Assembly: GCF_014650435.1 (NCBI RefSeq)
Contig: NZ_BMUY01000006.1
Location: 388,961 to 452,960 of the forward strand
Direction of reading: 5' to 3'
Source of the DNA: Streptomyces tendae
GTDB lineage: Bacteria > Actinomycetota > Actinomycetes > Streptomycetales > Streptomycetaceae
Length of the DNA: 64,000 nt
In this document: one piece after another, positions 34,086-43,068 of the stretch
How the letters are laid out: each line of letters starts with the position of its first letter
Numbering within the stretch: position 1 is the stretch's first letter
Position numbers and translations under genes: made by a program
Notes under the pieces: model-generated
Database searches by the model: none
Seen by the model: only the letters and a program-made list of their open reading frames with translations
Told to the model about the DNA's origin: nothing

Positions 34086-35899
34086 CGGAGGTCGCCCTCC
34101 GGCAGGTCGCGGAGCATCGTCCTCTTGCCCATGGCCGAGTGCACGAGCTCCTGCAACTGCTTGGAGCGGTCACGGTAGAAGCGCTCGTAGTCGTTCTCGC
34201 GCAACGCGTCCGGATCGATCAGATGGGTCGACAGGACGTCGTCGAACCACTCGGGCCGCATGTCGGACGCGGCGACCATCGTGGACAGGTACGACGACGG
34301 CGCCCCCGTCATGTCCATCGCCGCACGATAGGACAAGGGTGTCTTGTTCACGATGGAACTCGTGGGCAGACCCTCGCTGTTGCCCCGCCGGAACCACGTC
34401 TTGGGGAAGATCTGCCGCACGTCCACGCCGTACTCGTCCAGCCTGCCCGGACTGAGCGGGGCGTCCGTGTGGTGCCAGTCCACCGCCCCCTGCTTGATCA
34501 GCAGGGCGTAGATCCCTTTGTAGGCGGCGCTGTTGCGGGTGGTGAGGGTGTCGAGGCGCTCGGCGAAGAAGAACGCCTCCGTGACCGTCTCCGGCGCCCT
34601 CTCGCCCTGGGTGATCCAGGGGACGAGCTGCTCGACGTCCTTGGTGAAGCGCGTCTCCGTGGAGCCGCCGTACATCTCCCCGAGCACCCCGCACCAGTAC
34701 CACTGCTCGGTCTTCTCCTCCGCCCCCAGCCCGTCCGCCCCTGTGTCGAGGATGGCGCGGACGGCCGCGAGCGGCACGAGCTGCGTCTTGTACGGCAGGT
34801 CGGCCGGGCGGACGATGCTCTGTCGCTCCAGGAAGTCGCCCACCCAGGCGAAGGCGTCGGCGAGCTTGGGGGCCAGGCGGACGAAGTCGGCGAGGGGGAG
34901 GTCCAGGAGGTCGCGGCGCTTGCACGACACCGTGGTCCCGATGCCGTTCTGCTTCCGTTCCCAGGTGCGTACCAGCGCGATGGCCTGCAGAAAGTCGATG
35001 CTGCTCAGCCCGTTCTCCAGGCCGCTGTCCAGTCGGCCGAAGACCGGGTACTTGCTCGCCAGTGCCTGCTTGATCTCCCGCCACACCTCGGGAAGCTGGT
35101 AGTAGTCTCCGGTCCGCTCCACGTAGTCGCCGTCCCCGGCGTAGGTGGCGGTGAGCAGTTCGAAGACGTTGAGCGGAACGCCGCCCGTGTTGACCCGCTC
35201 GAATACCGCGCAGACCGCGTCCATGGAGGTGGAGGCGGCCAGCCGGATCATCGGCACCTGGAAGGCGCGGACCTGCTGGAGGACGGCCTCGTCGAACTGA
35301 CCCCACAGGTCCCAGTTCCGGTCCTCGTCCGCCTTGATGTACGCCTTCTTCCACTCGTTGACGCGCTGGGCGTCGAAGATGAAGTGGAGAGGGAAGAGGC
35401 CGGCCGCACACTCGGCCTCGGTGGTGGTCAGATCCAGTACCACCGTGCGGTTGAAGTCCGTCCGCAGCACCTTGTCGGCGGGGACGGACACGATGGCCTC
35501 GTCGCGGTCCGCGGACGGTCCCACGGCCTTCGCGATGTCGACGTAGTACCAGCGCTGGATGGCCTTGCCCCGGGCGTCCGCCGTCTCCACCGGGGCATCG
35601 AGCCACAGGGACTGGAAGAGCGAAGTGAGCCGCTGCTGCCCGTCCAGCAGCAGCAGGTCGGCCGCCGGGTCTGCGTCCGGTTGGGCACCGGTGAGAGTGC
35701 GTGAGCGAAATCGGGTGGCTCCGCCGGTCTGCAGCGTCATCACTACGCCGAGCGGGTAGTCCAGGGTGACCGTCGCGATGATGGCTCGGATCCGGTCGTC
35801 GTCCCACTTCCAGTTCCGCTGGAAGTCGGGCAGTTGTAAGGAGCCCGAGGCGACATCCGCCAGAACGTCCTTGAGCTTCACGTTGTCGAGGGCCGCCAT
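34082..35899 (-). CDS. DUF262 domain protein (GmrSD/ParB-like), nuclease motif degenerate
   Basis: 605 residues from ATG 35899; a longer frame runs to 37000 but would cover brxD on the other strand and has no family similarity. The N-terminal DUF262 domain is clear: LQLPDFQRNWKWDDDRI, DYPLGVVMTL, LLLDGQQRLTSLFQ at about residues 85-98, and VFERVNTGGVPLNVFELL near 240. The C-terminus resembles the DUF1524/HNH part of such proteins (IFPKTWF, SIVNKTPLSYRA, PSSYL), but the usual His pair before IFPK is replaced by Arg-Gln (VRQIFPK). DUF262 proteins include the type IV restriction enzyme GmrSD and other defence NTPases. First gene of an operon with the CBS-HEPN gene. Confidence 0.8.
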   Translation of the reverse strand: MAALDNVKLKDVLADVASGSLQLPDFQRNWKWDDDRIRAIIATVTLDYPLGVVMTLQTGGATRFRSRTLTGAQPDADPAADLLLLDGQQRLTSLFQSLWLDAPVETADARGKAIQRWYYVDIAKAVGPSADRDEAIVSVPADKVLRTDFNRTVVLDLTTTEAECAAGLFPLHFIFDAQRVNEWKKAYIKADEDRNWDLWGQFDEAVLQQVRAFQVPMIRLAASTSMDAVCAVFERVNTGGVPLNVFELLTATYAGDGDYVERTGDYYQLPEVWREIKQALASKYPVFGRLDSGLENGLSSIDFLQAIALVRTWERKQNGIGTTVSCKRRDLLDLPLADFVRLAPKLADAFAWVGDFLERQSIVRPADLPYKTQLVPLAAVRAILDTGADGLGAEEKTEQWYWCGVLGEMYGGSTETRFTKDVEQLVPWITQGERAPETVTEAFFFAERLDTLTTRNSAAYKGIYALLIKQGAVDWHHTDAPLSPGRLDEYGVDVRQIFPKTWFRRGNSEGLPTSSIVNKTPLSYRAAMDMTGAPSSYLSTMVAASDMRPEWFDDVLSTHLIDPDALRENDYERFYRDRSKQLQELVHSAMGKRTMLRDLPEGDLR

Positions 35900-35956
35900 G
35901 TGACTCCACTCCCCGCCCTGAGAAATGTACAGAGAGTGATTCCAGCAGTGCTCACG

Positions 35957-36009
35957 GGTAACCGTCAACCGGATCACTCGCGTCGGTCGGTAACCAGTCG
36001 GTTGCCGAC
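35957..36009. promoter_or_regulatory. Repeated GGTAACC elements in the DUF262/brxD divergent promoter
   Basis: The arms 35986-35995 and 36000-36009 form an inverted repeat matching at 9 of 10 positions (GTCGGTAACC/GGTTGCCGAC, 4-base spacer). The core GGTAACC also occurs at 35957-35963, 32 bp (three helical turns) from its copy at 35989-35995. Position suggests shared control of both divergent units. Confidence 0.5.
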
Positions 36010-36073
36010 CTTGAGGAGGCGACCGGAGGCCGTCTTGTACGAGCGCGGACTGGAAGGTGAAAGACTGGCAGGC

Positions 36074-37423
36074 GTGAGCACCACCGGATCTCAGCGCCCC
36101 GCCCAGGTGAGCGCCGCCCGCCGCCGCACCGTTGTCGACGCTCTGCGCCGCGGGGCGGTGCCCGAGAGCGGGCTCGATCTGCTCGCCACCGGACTCGAAC
36201 GGTTCGAGGCGGCCCTTGACGCGGAACTGGACGCCGTCACATCCGGCGGGTCCGTGTTCAAGGCAGTGCGCGGTGAGTACGGATCCGGCAAGACGTTCTT
36301 CACGCGGTGGCTGGGGGAGCGGGCCAAGCGGCGGAACTTCGCCGTCGCCGAGATCCAGATCTCCGAGAACGAGACACCGCTGCACAAGCTGGAGACCGTC
36401 TACCGCCGCCTCACCGAACGGCTCGCCACGTCCAGTTTCCCGCCTAGCGCGCTGCGGCCCGTCGTGGACGCCTGGTTCTACGCCCTGGAGGAGGACGCGC
36501 TCGCCGCCGGCGCCACCGAGGAGGAGCTGCCGGGAGAGGTCGAGAAACTCCTCGTCGCACGGCTCGCCGAGGTGTCCCGGCACGCGCCGTCCTTCGCCAC
36601 CGCACTGCGCGGGTACCGAGCGGCGCTCGCGGAGGGCGACGAAGCGACCGCCGCGGCCGTGCTGGCATGGCTCGGTGGCCAGCCACACGTCGCCGCCGCC
36701 GCCCGCCGGTCCGCCGGAGTGCGCGGCGACCTCGACCACTTCGGTGCCCTGGGCTTCCTGCAGGGCCTGCTCACCGTGTTGCGCGACTCCGGACACACCG
36801 GGCTCTTCGTCGTCCTCGACGAGGTGGAGACGCTGCAGAGAGTCCGGTCTGACGCCCGTGACAAGGCGTTGAACGCCCTGCGACAGCTCATCGACGAGGT
36901 GCACTCCGGCCGCTTCCCGGGCCTGTACCTGGTGATCACCGGTACGCCCGCCTTCTACGACGGCCAGCAGGGCGTCCAGCGACTCGCGCCGCTCGCTCAA
37001 CGGCTCGCCACCGACTTCACCACCGACCCGCGCTTCGACAACCCCCGTGCCGTGCAGATCCGGCTGCCAGGTTTCAGCCAGGAGTCACTGGTCGGTCTCG
37101 GAGTCACCATCCGTGAGCTGTACGCGGACGCCGCCCAGGCTCCCGAGCGCGTGCGGGCTGTCGTCGATGACGCCTATGTCGCCGACCTCGCCCAGGCCGT
37201 AGGCGGCGCTCTGGGCGGCAAGGTCGGTGTGGCACCCAGACTGTTTCTGAAGAAACTCGTTGGTGACGTTCTCGACCGGGTGGACCAGTTCGACGACTTC
37301 GACCCCCGACAGCACTATCGCCTGACCGTCGCGAGCAGCGAACTCACCGATGTCGAACGGAACCTGGCCGCCACGGTCACCGGCGGTTCCGCATCCGCCG
37401 ACGACATCGAACTGGAGCTGTGA
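36074..37423 (+). CDS. brxD: BrxD: BREX type 2 ATP-binding protein
   Basis: 449 residues from GTG 36074; the frame is open further upstream to 35900, but that part overlaps the divergent promoter region. Walker A GEYGSGKTFF lies at about residues 68-77 and Walker B LFVVLDEVETL near 245, followed by GLYLVITGTPAFYDG. This is the AAA+ arrangement of BrxD (DUF2791-type) proteins, which occur with pglWXYZ in BREX type 2. The stop codon overlaps the brxHI start by one base. S. coelicolor Pgl is usually described with only four genes, so the presence of brxD and brxHI marks this as a full type 2 set. Confidence 0.88.
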   Translation: MSTTGSQRPAQVSAARRRTVVDALRRGAVPESGLDLLATGLERFEAALDAELDAVTSGGSVFKAVRGEYGSGKTFFTRWLGERAKRRNFAVAEIQISENETPLHKLETVYRRLTERLATSSFPPSALRPVVDAWFYALEEDALAAGATEEELPGEVEKLLVARLAEVSRHAPSFATALRGYRAALAEGDEATAAAVLAWLGGQPHVAAAARRSAGVRGDLDHFGALGFLQGLLTVLRDSGHTGLFVVLDEVETLQRVRSDARDKALNALRQLIDEVHSGRFPGLYLVITGTPAFYDGQQGVQRLAPLAQRLATDFTTDPRFDNPRAVQIRLPGFSQESLVGLGVTIRELYADAAQAPERVRAVVDDAYVADLAQAVGGALGGKVGVAPRLFLKKLVGDVLDRVDQFDDFDPRQHYRLTVASSELTDVERNLAATVTGGSASADDIELEL

Positions 37424-39618
37424 TGGCGGATGCCGGCAGCCCGCCCGAGGCAGAAAGGGGCGATGTACTCGACCGGCTCGACCCCGTCGTCCTGCACCAC
37501 ATCGTCAACACTCTCGGCTGGCCCGATCTGCGTCCCCTCCAACGAGCGGCGATCACCCCGCTCATGGACGGCGACGACGCCGTTCTGCTGGCCCCGACGG
37601 CGGGTGGCAAGACCGAGGCGGCCTGCTTCCCCCTGCTGTCGGCCATGGCGGAACAGACATGGACCGGAACCTCCGTGCTCTACCTCTGCCCGCTCAAAGC
37701 ACTTCTCAACAACCTCGTCAGCCGCGTCGACACCTACGCCCAGTGGCTGGGACGACGTGCCGCCCTCTGGCACGGCGACACCAAGGAGTCGCAGCGGCAG
37801 CGCATCCGGACCGAGGCACCCGACGTCCTGCTGACCACTCCCGAGTCTCTCGAGGCGATGCTGATCGGCGTCAAGACCGAACACGCGCGCTTGCTGGGGA
37901 ACGTACGGGCTGTCGTCGTCGACGAAGTACATGCCTTCGCCGGTGACGACCGGGGCTGGCACCTGTTGGCCGTACTGGAACGACTGGAACGTGTCACCGG
38001 GCGACCCATCCAGCGCATCGGCCTGTCCGCGACGGTCGGAAATCCGGATCAGTTGCTGGGCTGGCTGCAAGGCGCGGGTGGGAAGAGCCGTGTGGGGCGC
38101 GTCGTCGCTCCAGGGGTGACACTGTCCGCGTCCGACGCGGTGGGCGGCGACCGGAAGGACACCGCCGAACAGCTTCCCCGGCCGGCGGGCGCAGTCGAAC
38201 TGGACTACGTGGGCTCCCTCGACAACGCGGCGAAACTCATCGCGGCTCTGCATCGGGGTGAAAAGCGCCTCGTCTTCTGCGACTCCCGGGCCCAGGTGGA
38301 GCAACTGGGTGCCGCACTGCGGACCCGCGAGGTGACGGTCTTCCTGTCCCACGCCTCCCTCTCCGTCGACGAACGTACCCGCTCCGAGCAGGCCTTCGCC
38401 GAAGCACGCGACTGCGTCATCGTCTCCACGTCCACTCTGGAACTCGGCATCGACGTCGGTGACCTGGACCGAGTCATCCAGATCGACTCACCGGCCACCG
38501 TCGCCTCGTTCCTGCAGCGCATCGGACGCACCGGCCGACGCGCGGGCACGGTGCGCAACTGCCTGTTCCTCACCACACGCAAGGACACGCTGTTGCAGGC
38601 CGCCGGCCTGTTGCTGCTCTGGTCGCGCGGCTGGGTCGAACCGGTTCATCCACCTCCAGAACCACGTCATCTCGTGGCACAGCAGCTCCTCGCCGTCACC
38701 CTCCAGCAGCACAAGCTGGGCGACCAGCTGTGGGACCGGCAGTGGAACGGTCTCGCGCCGTTCGACCAGTCCGCTGCTCCCATCCTGCGACACCTGACCG
38801 AAGAGGGCTTCCTGGACAGCGACGGCGGCCTGCTGTTCGTCGGCCCCGAGGCTGAACGGCGCTTCGGAAAGCGACATTTCATCGAGCTCACCGCTTCCTT
38901 CACCGCGCCGCCGCAGTTCACCGTCCTGTCCGGCCGCACCGAGATCGGACGGACCGACCCGAGCGTGCTCACCGAGGAACGGCCCGGCCCGCGACGATTG
39001 CTGCTCGGCGGACGCAGTTGGCAGGTCACGTACATCGACTGGCTGCGCAAACGCGTCTTCGTCGAACCTGCCGACAGCGGGGGAGTCGCCAAGTGGATGA
39101 ACGGCGGAATCGCCGGACTCACGTACGCCCTGACGCGCGCCATGCGCGAGGTCCTGCTCGGCGAGGACCCTCCCGTGGTGCTCACCCGGCGGGCCCAGGC
39201 GCAGCTGGCCGAGCAACGCGAGAGCGACGCACCCGACACCGTGCACCCGGGCGGCACGCTGGTCACCCGTGTAGGCAAAGACGTCCGCTGGTGGACCTGG
39301 GCCGGATACCGCGCCAACGCCACCCTCGCGGCCACCCTGCAGTCGGTCACCGACCCGCTGCAGCGCCCCACCGACTGCTGGCTGCGCCTGCGCGAGGACC
39401 TCGACTCGGCCGACTGGCACGCAGCCCGAAAGGGCGTCGGTGAGACTCTCGTCCTCCCCGACGTCGACCCACGCGCCGTACGCGGTCTCAAGTTCTCCGT
39501 CGCACTCCCCGAACGCCTGGCGGTCGCGACGGTGGCGGCCCGACTGGCCGACTTCGACAGCGCGCGGTCCGTACTGTCGGAGGCCGTGCGTTTCGTCGTT
39601 TCCAGCGATGGCGCCTGA
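37423..39618 (+). CDS. brxHI: BrxHI: Lhr-like superfamily 2 helicase of BREX type 2
   Basis: 731 residues from ATG 37423 (a GTG three bases upstream overlaps more). Helicase motifs in order: Q-type WPDLRPLQRAAI near 30, Walker A APTAGGKTEA near 57, LYLCPLKALLNNL, DVLLTTPESLEAML, DEVHAF near 167 (DExH), GLSATVGNP, then VIVSTSTLELGIDVGD and QRIGRTGRRAG near 365. The C-terminal third (about 460-731) is the less conserved Lhr-like tail. BrxHI accompanies BrxD in BREX type 2 loci; its exact role in modification or exclusion is not established. The last gene of the locus. Confidence 0.9.
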   Translation: MADAGSPPEAERGDVLDRLDPVVLHHIVNTLGWPDLRPLQRAAITPLMDGDDAVLLAPTAGGKTEAACFPLLSAMAEQTWTGTSVLYLCPLKALLNNLVSRVDTYAQWLGRRAALWHGDTKESQRQRIRTEAPDVLLTTPESLEAMLIGVKTEHARLLGNVRAVVVDEVHAFAGDDRGWHLLAVLERLERVTGRPIQRIGLSATVGNPDQLLGWLQGAGGKSRVGRVVAPGVTLSASDAVGGDRKDTAEQLPRPAGAVELDYVGSLDNAAKLIAALHRGEKRLVFCDSRAQVEQLGAALRTREVTVFLSHASLSVDERTRSEQAFAEARDCVIVSTSTLELGIDVGDLDRVIQIDSPATVASFLQRIGRTGRRAGTVRNCLFLTTRKDTLLQAAGLLLLWSRGWVEPVHPPPEPRHLVAQQLLAVTLQQHKLGDQLWDRQWNGLAPFDQSAAPILRHLTEEGFLDSDGGLLFVGPEAERRFGKRHFIELTASFTAPPQFTVLSGRTEIGRTDPSVLTEERPGPRRLLLGGRSWQVTYIDWLRKRVFVEPADSGGVAKWMNGGIAGLTYALTRAMREVLLGEDPPVVLTRRAQAQLAEQRESDAPDTVHPGGTLVTRVGKDVRWWTWAGYRANATLAATLQSVTDPLQRPTDCWLRLREDLDSADWHAARKGVGETLVLPDVDPRAVRGLKFSVALPERLAVATVAARLADFDSARSVLSEAVRFVVSSDGA

Positions 39619-39687
39619 GGCAGGCGATGCTCTTACCCGGGCAGGCTCCCCGCTTCAGTCTTCGGCAGCTTCGACCTGCCTGCCTGC

Positions 39688-40257
39688 CTACCTGCTTGGA
39701 CACTCCACACGTTCGGTGACGCCGAGATCGCGACGCATCTCATCGCGCAGGTCGGACAGCTTTTCCCAAAGGCTGTCCATCCGCCGACTCAGTTCGTCGA
39801 CGCTCTCTTCCCGCCGAGGAAGACCCGAGTCCAAGCGCTTGACCAGTCCGTAGATTTTGCGCAGCGGACCGTTGGCGGCTCCCAGGACGGGCAGTACTTC
39901 ATCGGACACGATCATGTGGGACTCCGCGTGCTGGACAACGTACGCGCTCCAGCGATCCTCGAGTTCGGTTCTCCGTGCTTCCTTGAGAGCGCCGTCCCGC
40001 CGCAGGTCGTGCATGCAGCCTGCGAGGGCGTCCCGGACCGCTCGTGCCGCCGCATGCAACCGTGTGTATGCGGCACGCCGTTCCTCGAGCAGTCGGCTGT
40101 CCCACTCGCGGATCCGATCCTCCTGGCGGTGCCGCTCGATCCGCTCGTGTTCACGGGACCAACCACGTTCTGCGCCACGCTGCGTAAGGAGTACCGACAC
40201 CAGGGAGACCCCGCCCCCGATCACCGCGGCAGCAAGCGCCAACAATGCCGCACCCAT
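39688..40257 (-). CDS. Hypothetical membrane-anchored coiled-coil protein
   Basis: 189 residues from ATG 40257, after GAGGGAGAA. A single hydrophobic segment (residues 3-24, ALLALAAAVIGGGVSLVSVLL) is followed by a highly charged helical region (REHERIERHRQEDRIREWD) and further helices to the end, with another coiled-coil-like stretch at about 150-180. No family recognised. Convergent with brxHI and immediately downstream of the DUF4011 remnant. The layout is that of a bitopic protein with its helices in the cytoplasm. Confidence 0.6.
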   Translation of the reverse strand: MGAALLALAAAVIGGGVSLVSVLLTQRGAERGWSREHERIERHRQEDRIREWDSRLLEERRAAYTRLHAAARAVRDALAGCMHDLRRDGALKEARRTELEDRWSAYVVQHAESHMIVSDEVLPVLGAANGPLRKIYGLVKRLDSGLPRREESVDELSRRMDSLWEKLSDLRDEMRRDLGVTERVECPSR

Positions 40258-40267
40258 GAGTTCTCCC

Positions 40268-40596
40268 TCACCTGCCGAATTCTGTGCCGTAGTCGTTGAA
40301 CACCTGAGTGGCTTTGGCGCGGAGGAAACGCGGCGCGCTCTGGAGGGCCGGTGCCGTGGTCTTCTGCGTCACGACGTCCTTCTCACCGGAAGGCGGCCAC
40401 ATCGGTTCCTCGTCCTCTGCACCAGGACAGAGGGCGAGGGTGCCGACAACTCGAGCGTCGAGGCACGGGGGTGCTTGAAGTTCAGCAGTCGGTTGCGACC
40501 GCTGAGGTCCACAAGCGACGTGCGCCAACCCGCCAGAATCGTCCTGAGACGTTCCAGATCGCTGCCGCCCCCGAATGCATCCGGATTGGTCGTCAC
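40268..40596 (-). pseudogene. Remnant of a DUF4011-containing helicase (frameshifted, truncated)
   Basis: The frame from ATG 40596 begins like the N-terminal DUF4011 domain of large defence-associated helicases: LAGWRTSLVDLSGRNRLLNF, then TLELSAPS. It then loses the resemblance and stops at 40369. The similarity resumes in another minus-strand frame, from about 40440 to 40268 (AEDEEP, VTQKTTAPALQ, LRAKATQVFNDYG), pointing to a frameshift near 40440. Everything after the first 110 or so residues of a protein normally over 1,000 long is missing; the break falls right at the next gene. A decayed defence gene is the simplest reading. The match is from memory of the family. Confidence 0.6.
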
Positions 40597-40870
40597 CCGT
40601 TACCTGCTCTCATTCTGCGCTGCTCGGGCGGCGGGCAGGCCCGGCGTCTCCGACTGATCCCCCTGCGTGCAGCATGTTCGTTTTGTCGCACTCGCCCCCA
40701 CGGACGGACGAAATTGTATGGGGGAGATATGGAAAGCAGAAGTGGGTCTTGTATCGGGATGTGACGAACTCGTGCACAACCAGGACCGACCCTGCGAGGT
40801 CGAAGATGACGTGCCGCCCGACTTCATGGGGGACGAGCACTCTGCACATACAGCAAGGAGACGGCCCCCG

Positions 40871-43003
40871 ATGGTCTCAGTCGGACGTGAAGAAGACACT
40901 CGCAAGGTCCAGACGGCCGTGCTGGGCGGTCCCGACGGCCATCGCCCCCTCTTCCTCCCGTACGAGAAACAGGCCGCCGCTCGGCTACGACAGGAGCATG
41001 GCTCCAACGCCTTCACCTGCGGCACCCTCCTCGGGGGGTGCGGCAAGCTCCTCACGTTGCGAGCCTGCGACGACAAGAAGTCGCACTTCGCCCACCGCCC
41101 GCCTGTCCGGTGCAGCCGCACCGCACTCGGTGAGAGCAGCGCCGACCACCTGTACATCGGCGAAGCCATCGACAAGTGGCTCCGCACGCAGGGTCAGCCG
41201 AACGTCAGCGTTCAGTACGCCAAGCAGAAGGGTGCTCGCAGCGACGCGATCGAGGTCCGTTTCGGGTCCAAGAAGAAGCGCCGCCTCATCCACGTGCAGA
41301 TGGCCCGGCGGTCGTTCACGGAGTGGCAGTCCGATGGGGAGCGGCTTGCCGCGCCGGCCGGGAAACCATCCACCATTCGCCTGTACGGGCCGGAGAGTCA
41401 GCTCGCCCCGTTCGAACTTGAGGCCACGGGGTACGCCCTGCGCTTCCGGTGCCTGACCGAGAACGGCACGCGCGTCGTCCACGTCGGAACGCATCCTCCT
41501 GGCCACCAGGTCACGTGGACAACTCTCGACAAGTGCCGCCTGGCCCCCGCAGGGATCGTGACTCCCTGGCTGACGGAGACTCCGTACGGGCTGCAGCCGA
41601 AAGGGACCGAGCCTCCGCGGAGCCCGGCCGGCCGGCCGACCGTCGTCGCAGAGCCGGAACCCGCAACGGACGACGCACCGGAGCCGCAGACCAGTCCCCT
41701 CACCGGTCCCGTCCTCCCGCTCATGCCGGGGTGTGTCGCCTTCATGGGTGCCACGCTGCTGTCGGAGGACAACGGTCGCCGTGTCTACGACGTGCACGCC
41801 CAGCCGCTCGGATCGGCATTGTTCCGCGCCTGGTTGTCCCTGCCGGCATCGACTGTGGCCCCGGCGTCCCACCACGTGTACGTACTGACGGAGCGAGCGG
41901 TGGTGCTCGAGGGTCCTCCAGGCACCGGTCACGTCTCCCGCTGGAGCCTGCGGGCCGAGGGGTTCGTTCGCCTCCCGGTCACGAAGGCAGCGGAATGGGA
42001 GCTGCTCAAGCCACCCGTGCCCGTACGGGAGGTCCCCGTGACCACGACGGCATCAGCTCCGGAGCAGAAGCCCGTACTCACGCAGCGGGCCGCCGCGGCG
42101 GAACCGAAGGAACCACGGGCTGCGCGCACCTCCGGGCCGACGGACGACGCTCCCGCTTCGGACGACCGGCTCATTGCCGAACTGGGCCGCGTCCTGGTCA
42201 GGACCGCCCGCGCGCGCACCACCATCACCTGGTACGAGCTGCTCAAGCAGACCGGGACCCTCCCGTGGGAAGTCAGCGAGACGCGCCAACTACGGCTGCT
42301 CACGGCCCTCGACGCACCACAAGCCAAAGCGCGTCGACCGCTGCTGTCCAGCCTCATCACCTTCTCCAAGCAGGCACAACCGAACGACACCCCACCTCCC
42401 TTCTTCCGCCAAGTGCTCGTGGCCCTGGGATGGCCTCACTGGACCGATGCGGCAGGTGCGTCCGACGTCTGGAGAGACCACAGGCAGCGCCTCCACCGCG
42501 CCCATCTCACAGACCGCACGGAACGGGCCCGGCGCGGCGACGCCTCCGGGCGGCCCCTTGCACGGTCGGAGGCGGATTCGAGCCTTGGCGTCGGCTTCCC
42601 CACCGACAGGACGGCAGCAGCCTCATCCGAAGGACGGCGTACGGGTTCCCGGCTGGAGCAGGACGCTCTCGAACCTCTCGCCGCTCAGGTGCGCACCCTC
42701 CTTCAGGACGCGGCGCGCGCCGGCACAACGCTCACTTGGGGAGATCTGCGCCGACGGCTGGGCGGGGCATTGCCCTACCTTCACCCAGACGATCAGGGTG
42801 AGCTTCTAGTGATGGTCGACCAGCAGACACAGGCGGACGAACCGCTACTCGCCGCGTTGGTGGCCGGAGCGGACCTGTCGCCGCACGGTCTCTACCGGCA
42901 TCTCCGCTACAGCCATGGCCGGGATCGCGTACCTGACGAGTCCCTCGAGATGGACTGGCAGATGGAGGTCTTTCGACTCTACCAGCTTTGGCGCCACCGC
43001 TGA
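40871..43003 (+). CDS. CoiA-like nuclease-domain protein
   Basis: 710 residues from ATG 40871, with AAGGAG ten bases upstream; longer in-frame starts exist back to 40667. Residues about 25-160 resemble competence protein CoiA: paired Cys (FTCGTLLGGCGKLLTL), then KKSHFAHRPP, a Cys and SSADHLYIGEAIDKWL, followed by the nuclease-like stretch KGARSDAIEV and LIHVQMA. The usual Glu of the ExQ/ExK element appears to be His here (HVQ), so activity is uncertain. A Pro/Thr-rich middle leads to two similar C-terminal repeats (about 490-580 and 615-700, each with RTARARTTITWYELL or DAARAGTTLTWGDLR). CoiA-like proteins occur both in transformation and in defence loci. Confidence 0.65.
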   Translation: MVSVGREEDTRKVQTAVLGGPDGHRPLFLPYEKQAAARLRQEHGSNAFTCGTLLGGCGKLLTLRACDDKKSHFAHRPPVRCSRTALGESSADHLYIGEAIDKWLRTQGQPNVSVQYAKQKGARSDAIEVRFGSKKKRRLIHVQMARRSFTEWQSDGERLAAPAGKPSTIRLYGPESQLAPFELEATGYALRFRCLTENGTRVVHVGTHPPGHQVTWTTLDKCRLAPAGIVTPWLTETPYGLQPKGTEPPRSPAGRPTVVAEPEPATDDAPEPQTSPLTGPVLPLMPGCVAFMGATLLSEDNGRRVYDVHAQPLGSALFRAWLSLPASTVAPASHHVYVLTERAVVLEGPPGTGHVSRWSLRAEGFVRLPVTKAAEWELLKPPVPVREVPVTTTASAPEQKPVLTQRAAAAEPKEPRAARTSGPTDDAPASDDRLIAELGRVLVRTARARTTITWYELLKQTGTLPWEVSETRQLRLLTALDAPQAKARRPLLSSLITFSKQAQPNDTPPPFFRQVLVALGWPHWTDAAGASDVWRDHRQRLHRAHLTDRTERARRGDASGRPLARSEADSSLGVGFPTDRTAAASSEGRRTGSRLEQDALEPLAAQVRTLLQDAARAGTTLTWGDLRRRLGGALPYLHPDDQGELLVMVDQQTQADEPLLAALVAGADLSPHGLYRHLRYSHGRDRVPDESLEMDWQMEVFRLYQLWRHR

Positions 43004-43068
43004 CCGCGCCCGTCCGCTCGAAGCGGGCGATTTAGCCCTCCCCTCCACATCCGATACAGGAGTTCATC

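Noticed and set aside
35900..37000. N-terminal extension of the DUF262 protein back to 37000 on the minus strand
   Set aside because: The extension lies opposite brxD, has no ribosome-binding site and no similarity to the family; DUF262 proteins begin just at the ATG at 35899.
14580..39618. BREX type 1 or DISARM assignment
   Set aside because: brxA, brxB, brxL and lon-like genes, and the drm genes of DISARM, are absent, while pglW, brxD and brxHI are specific for type 2.
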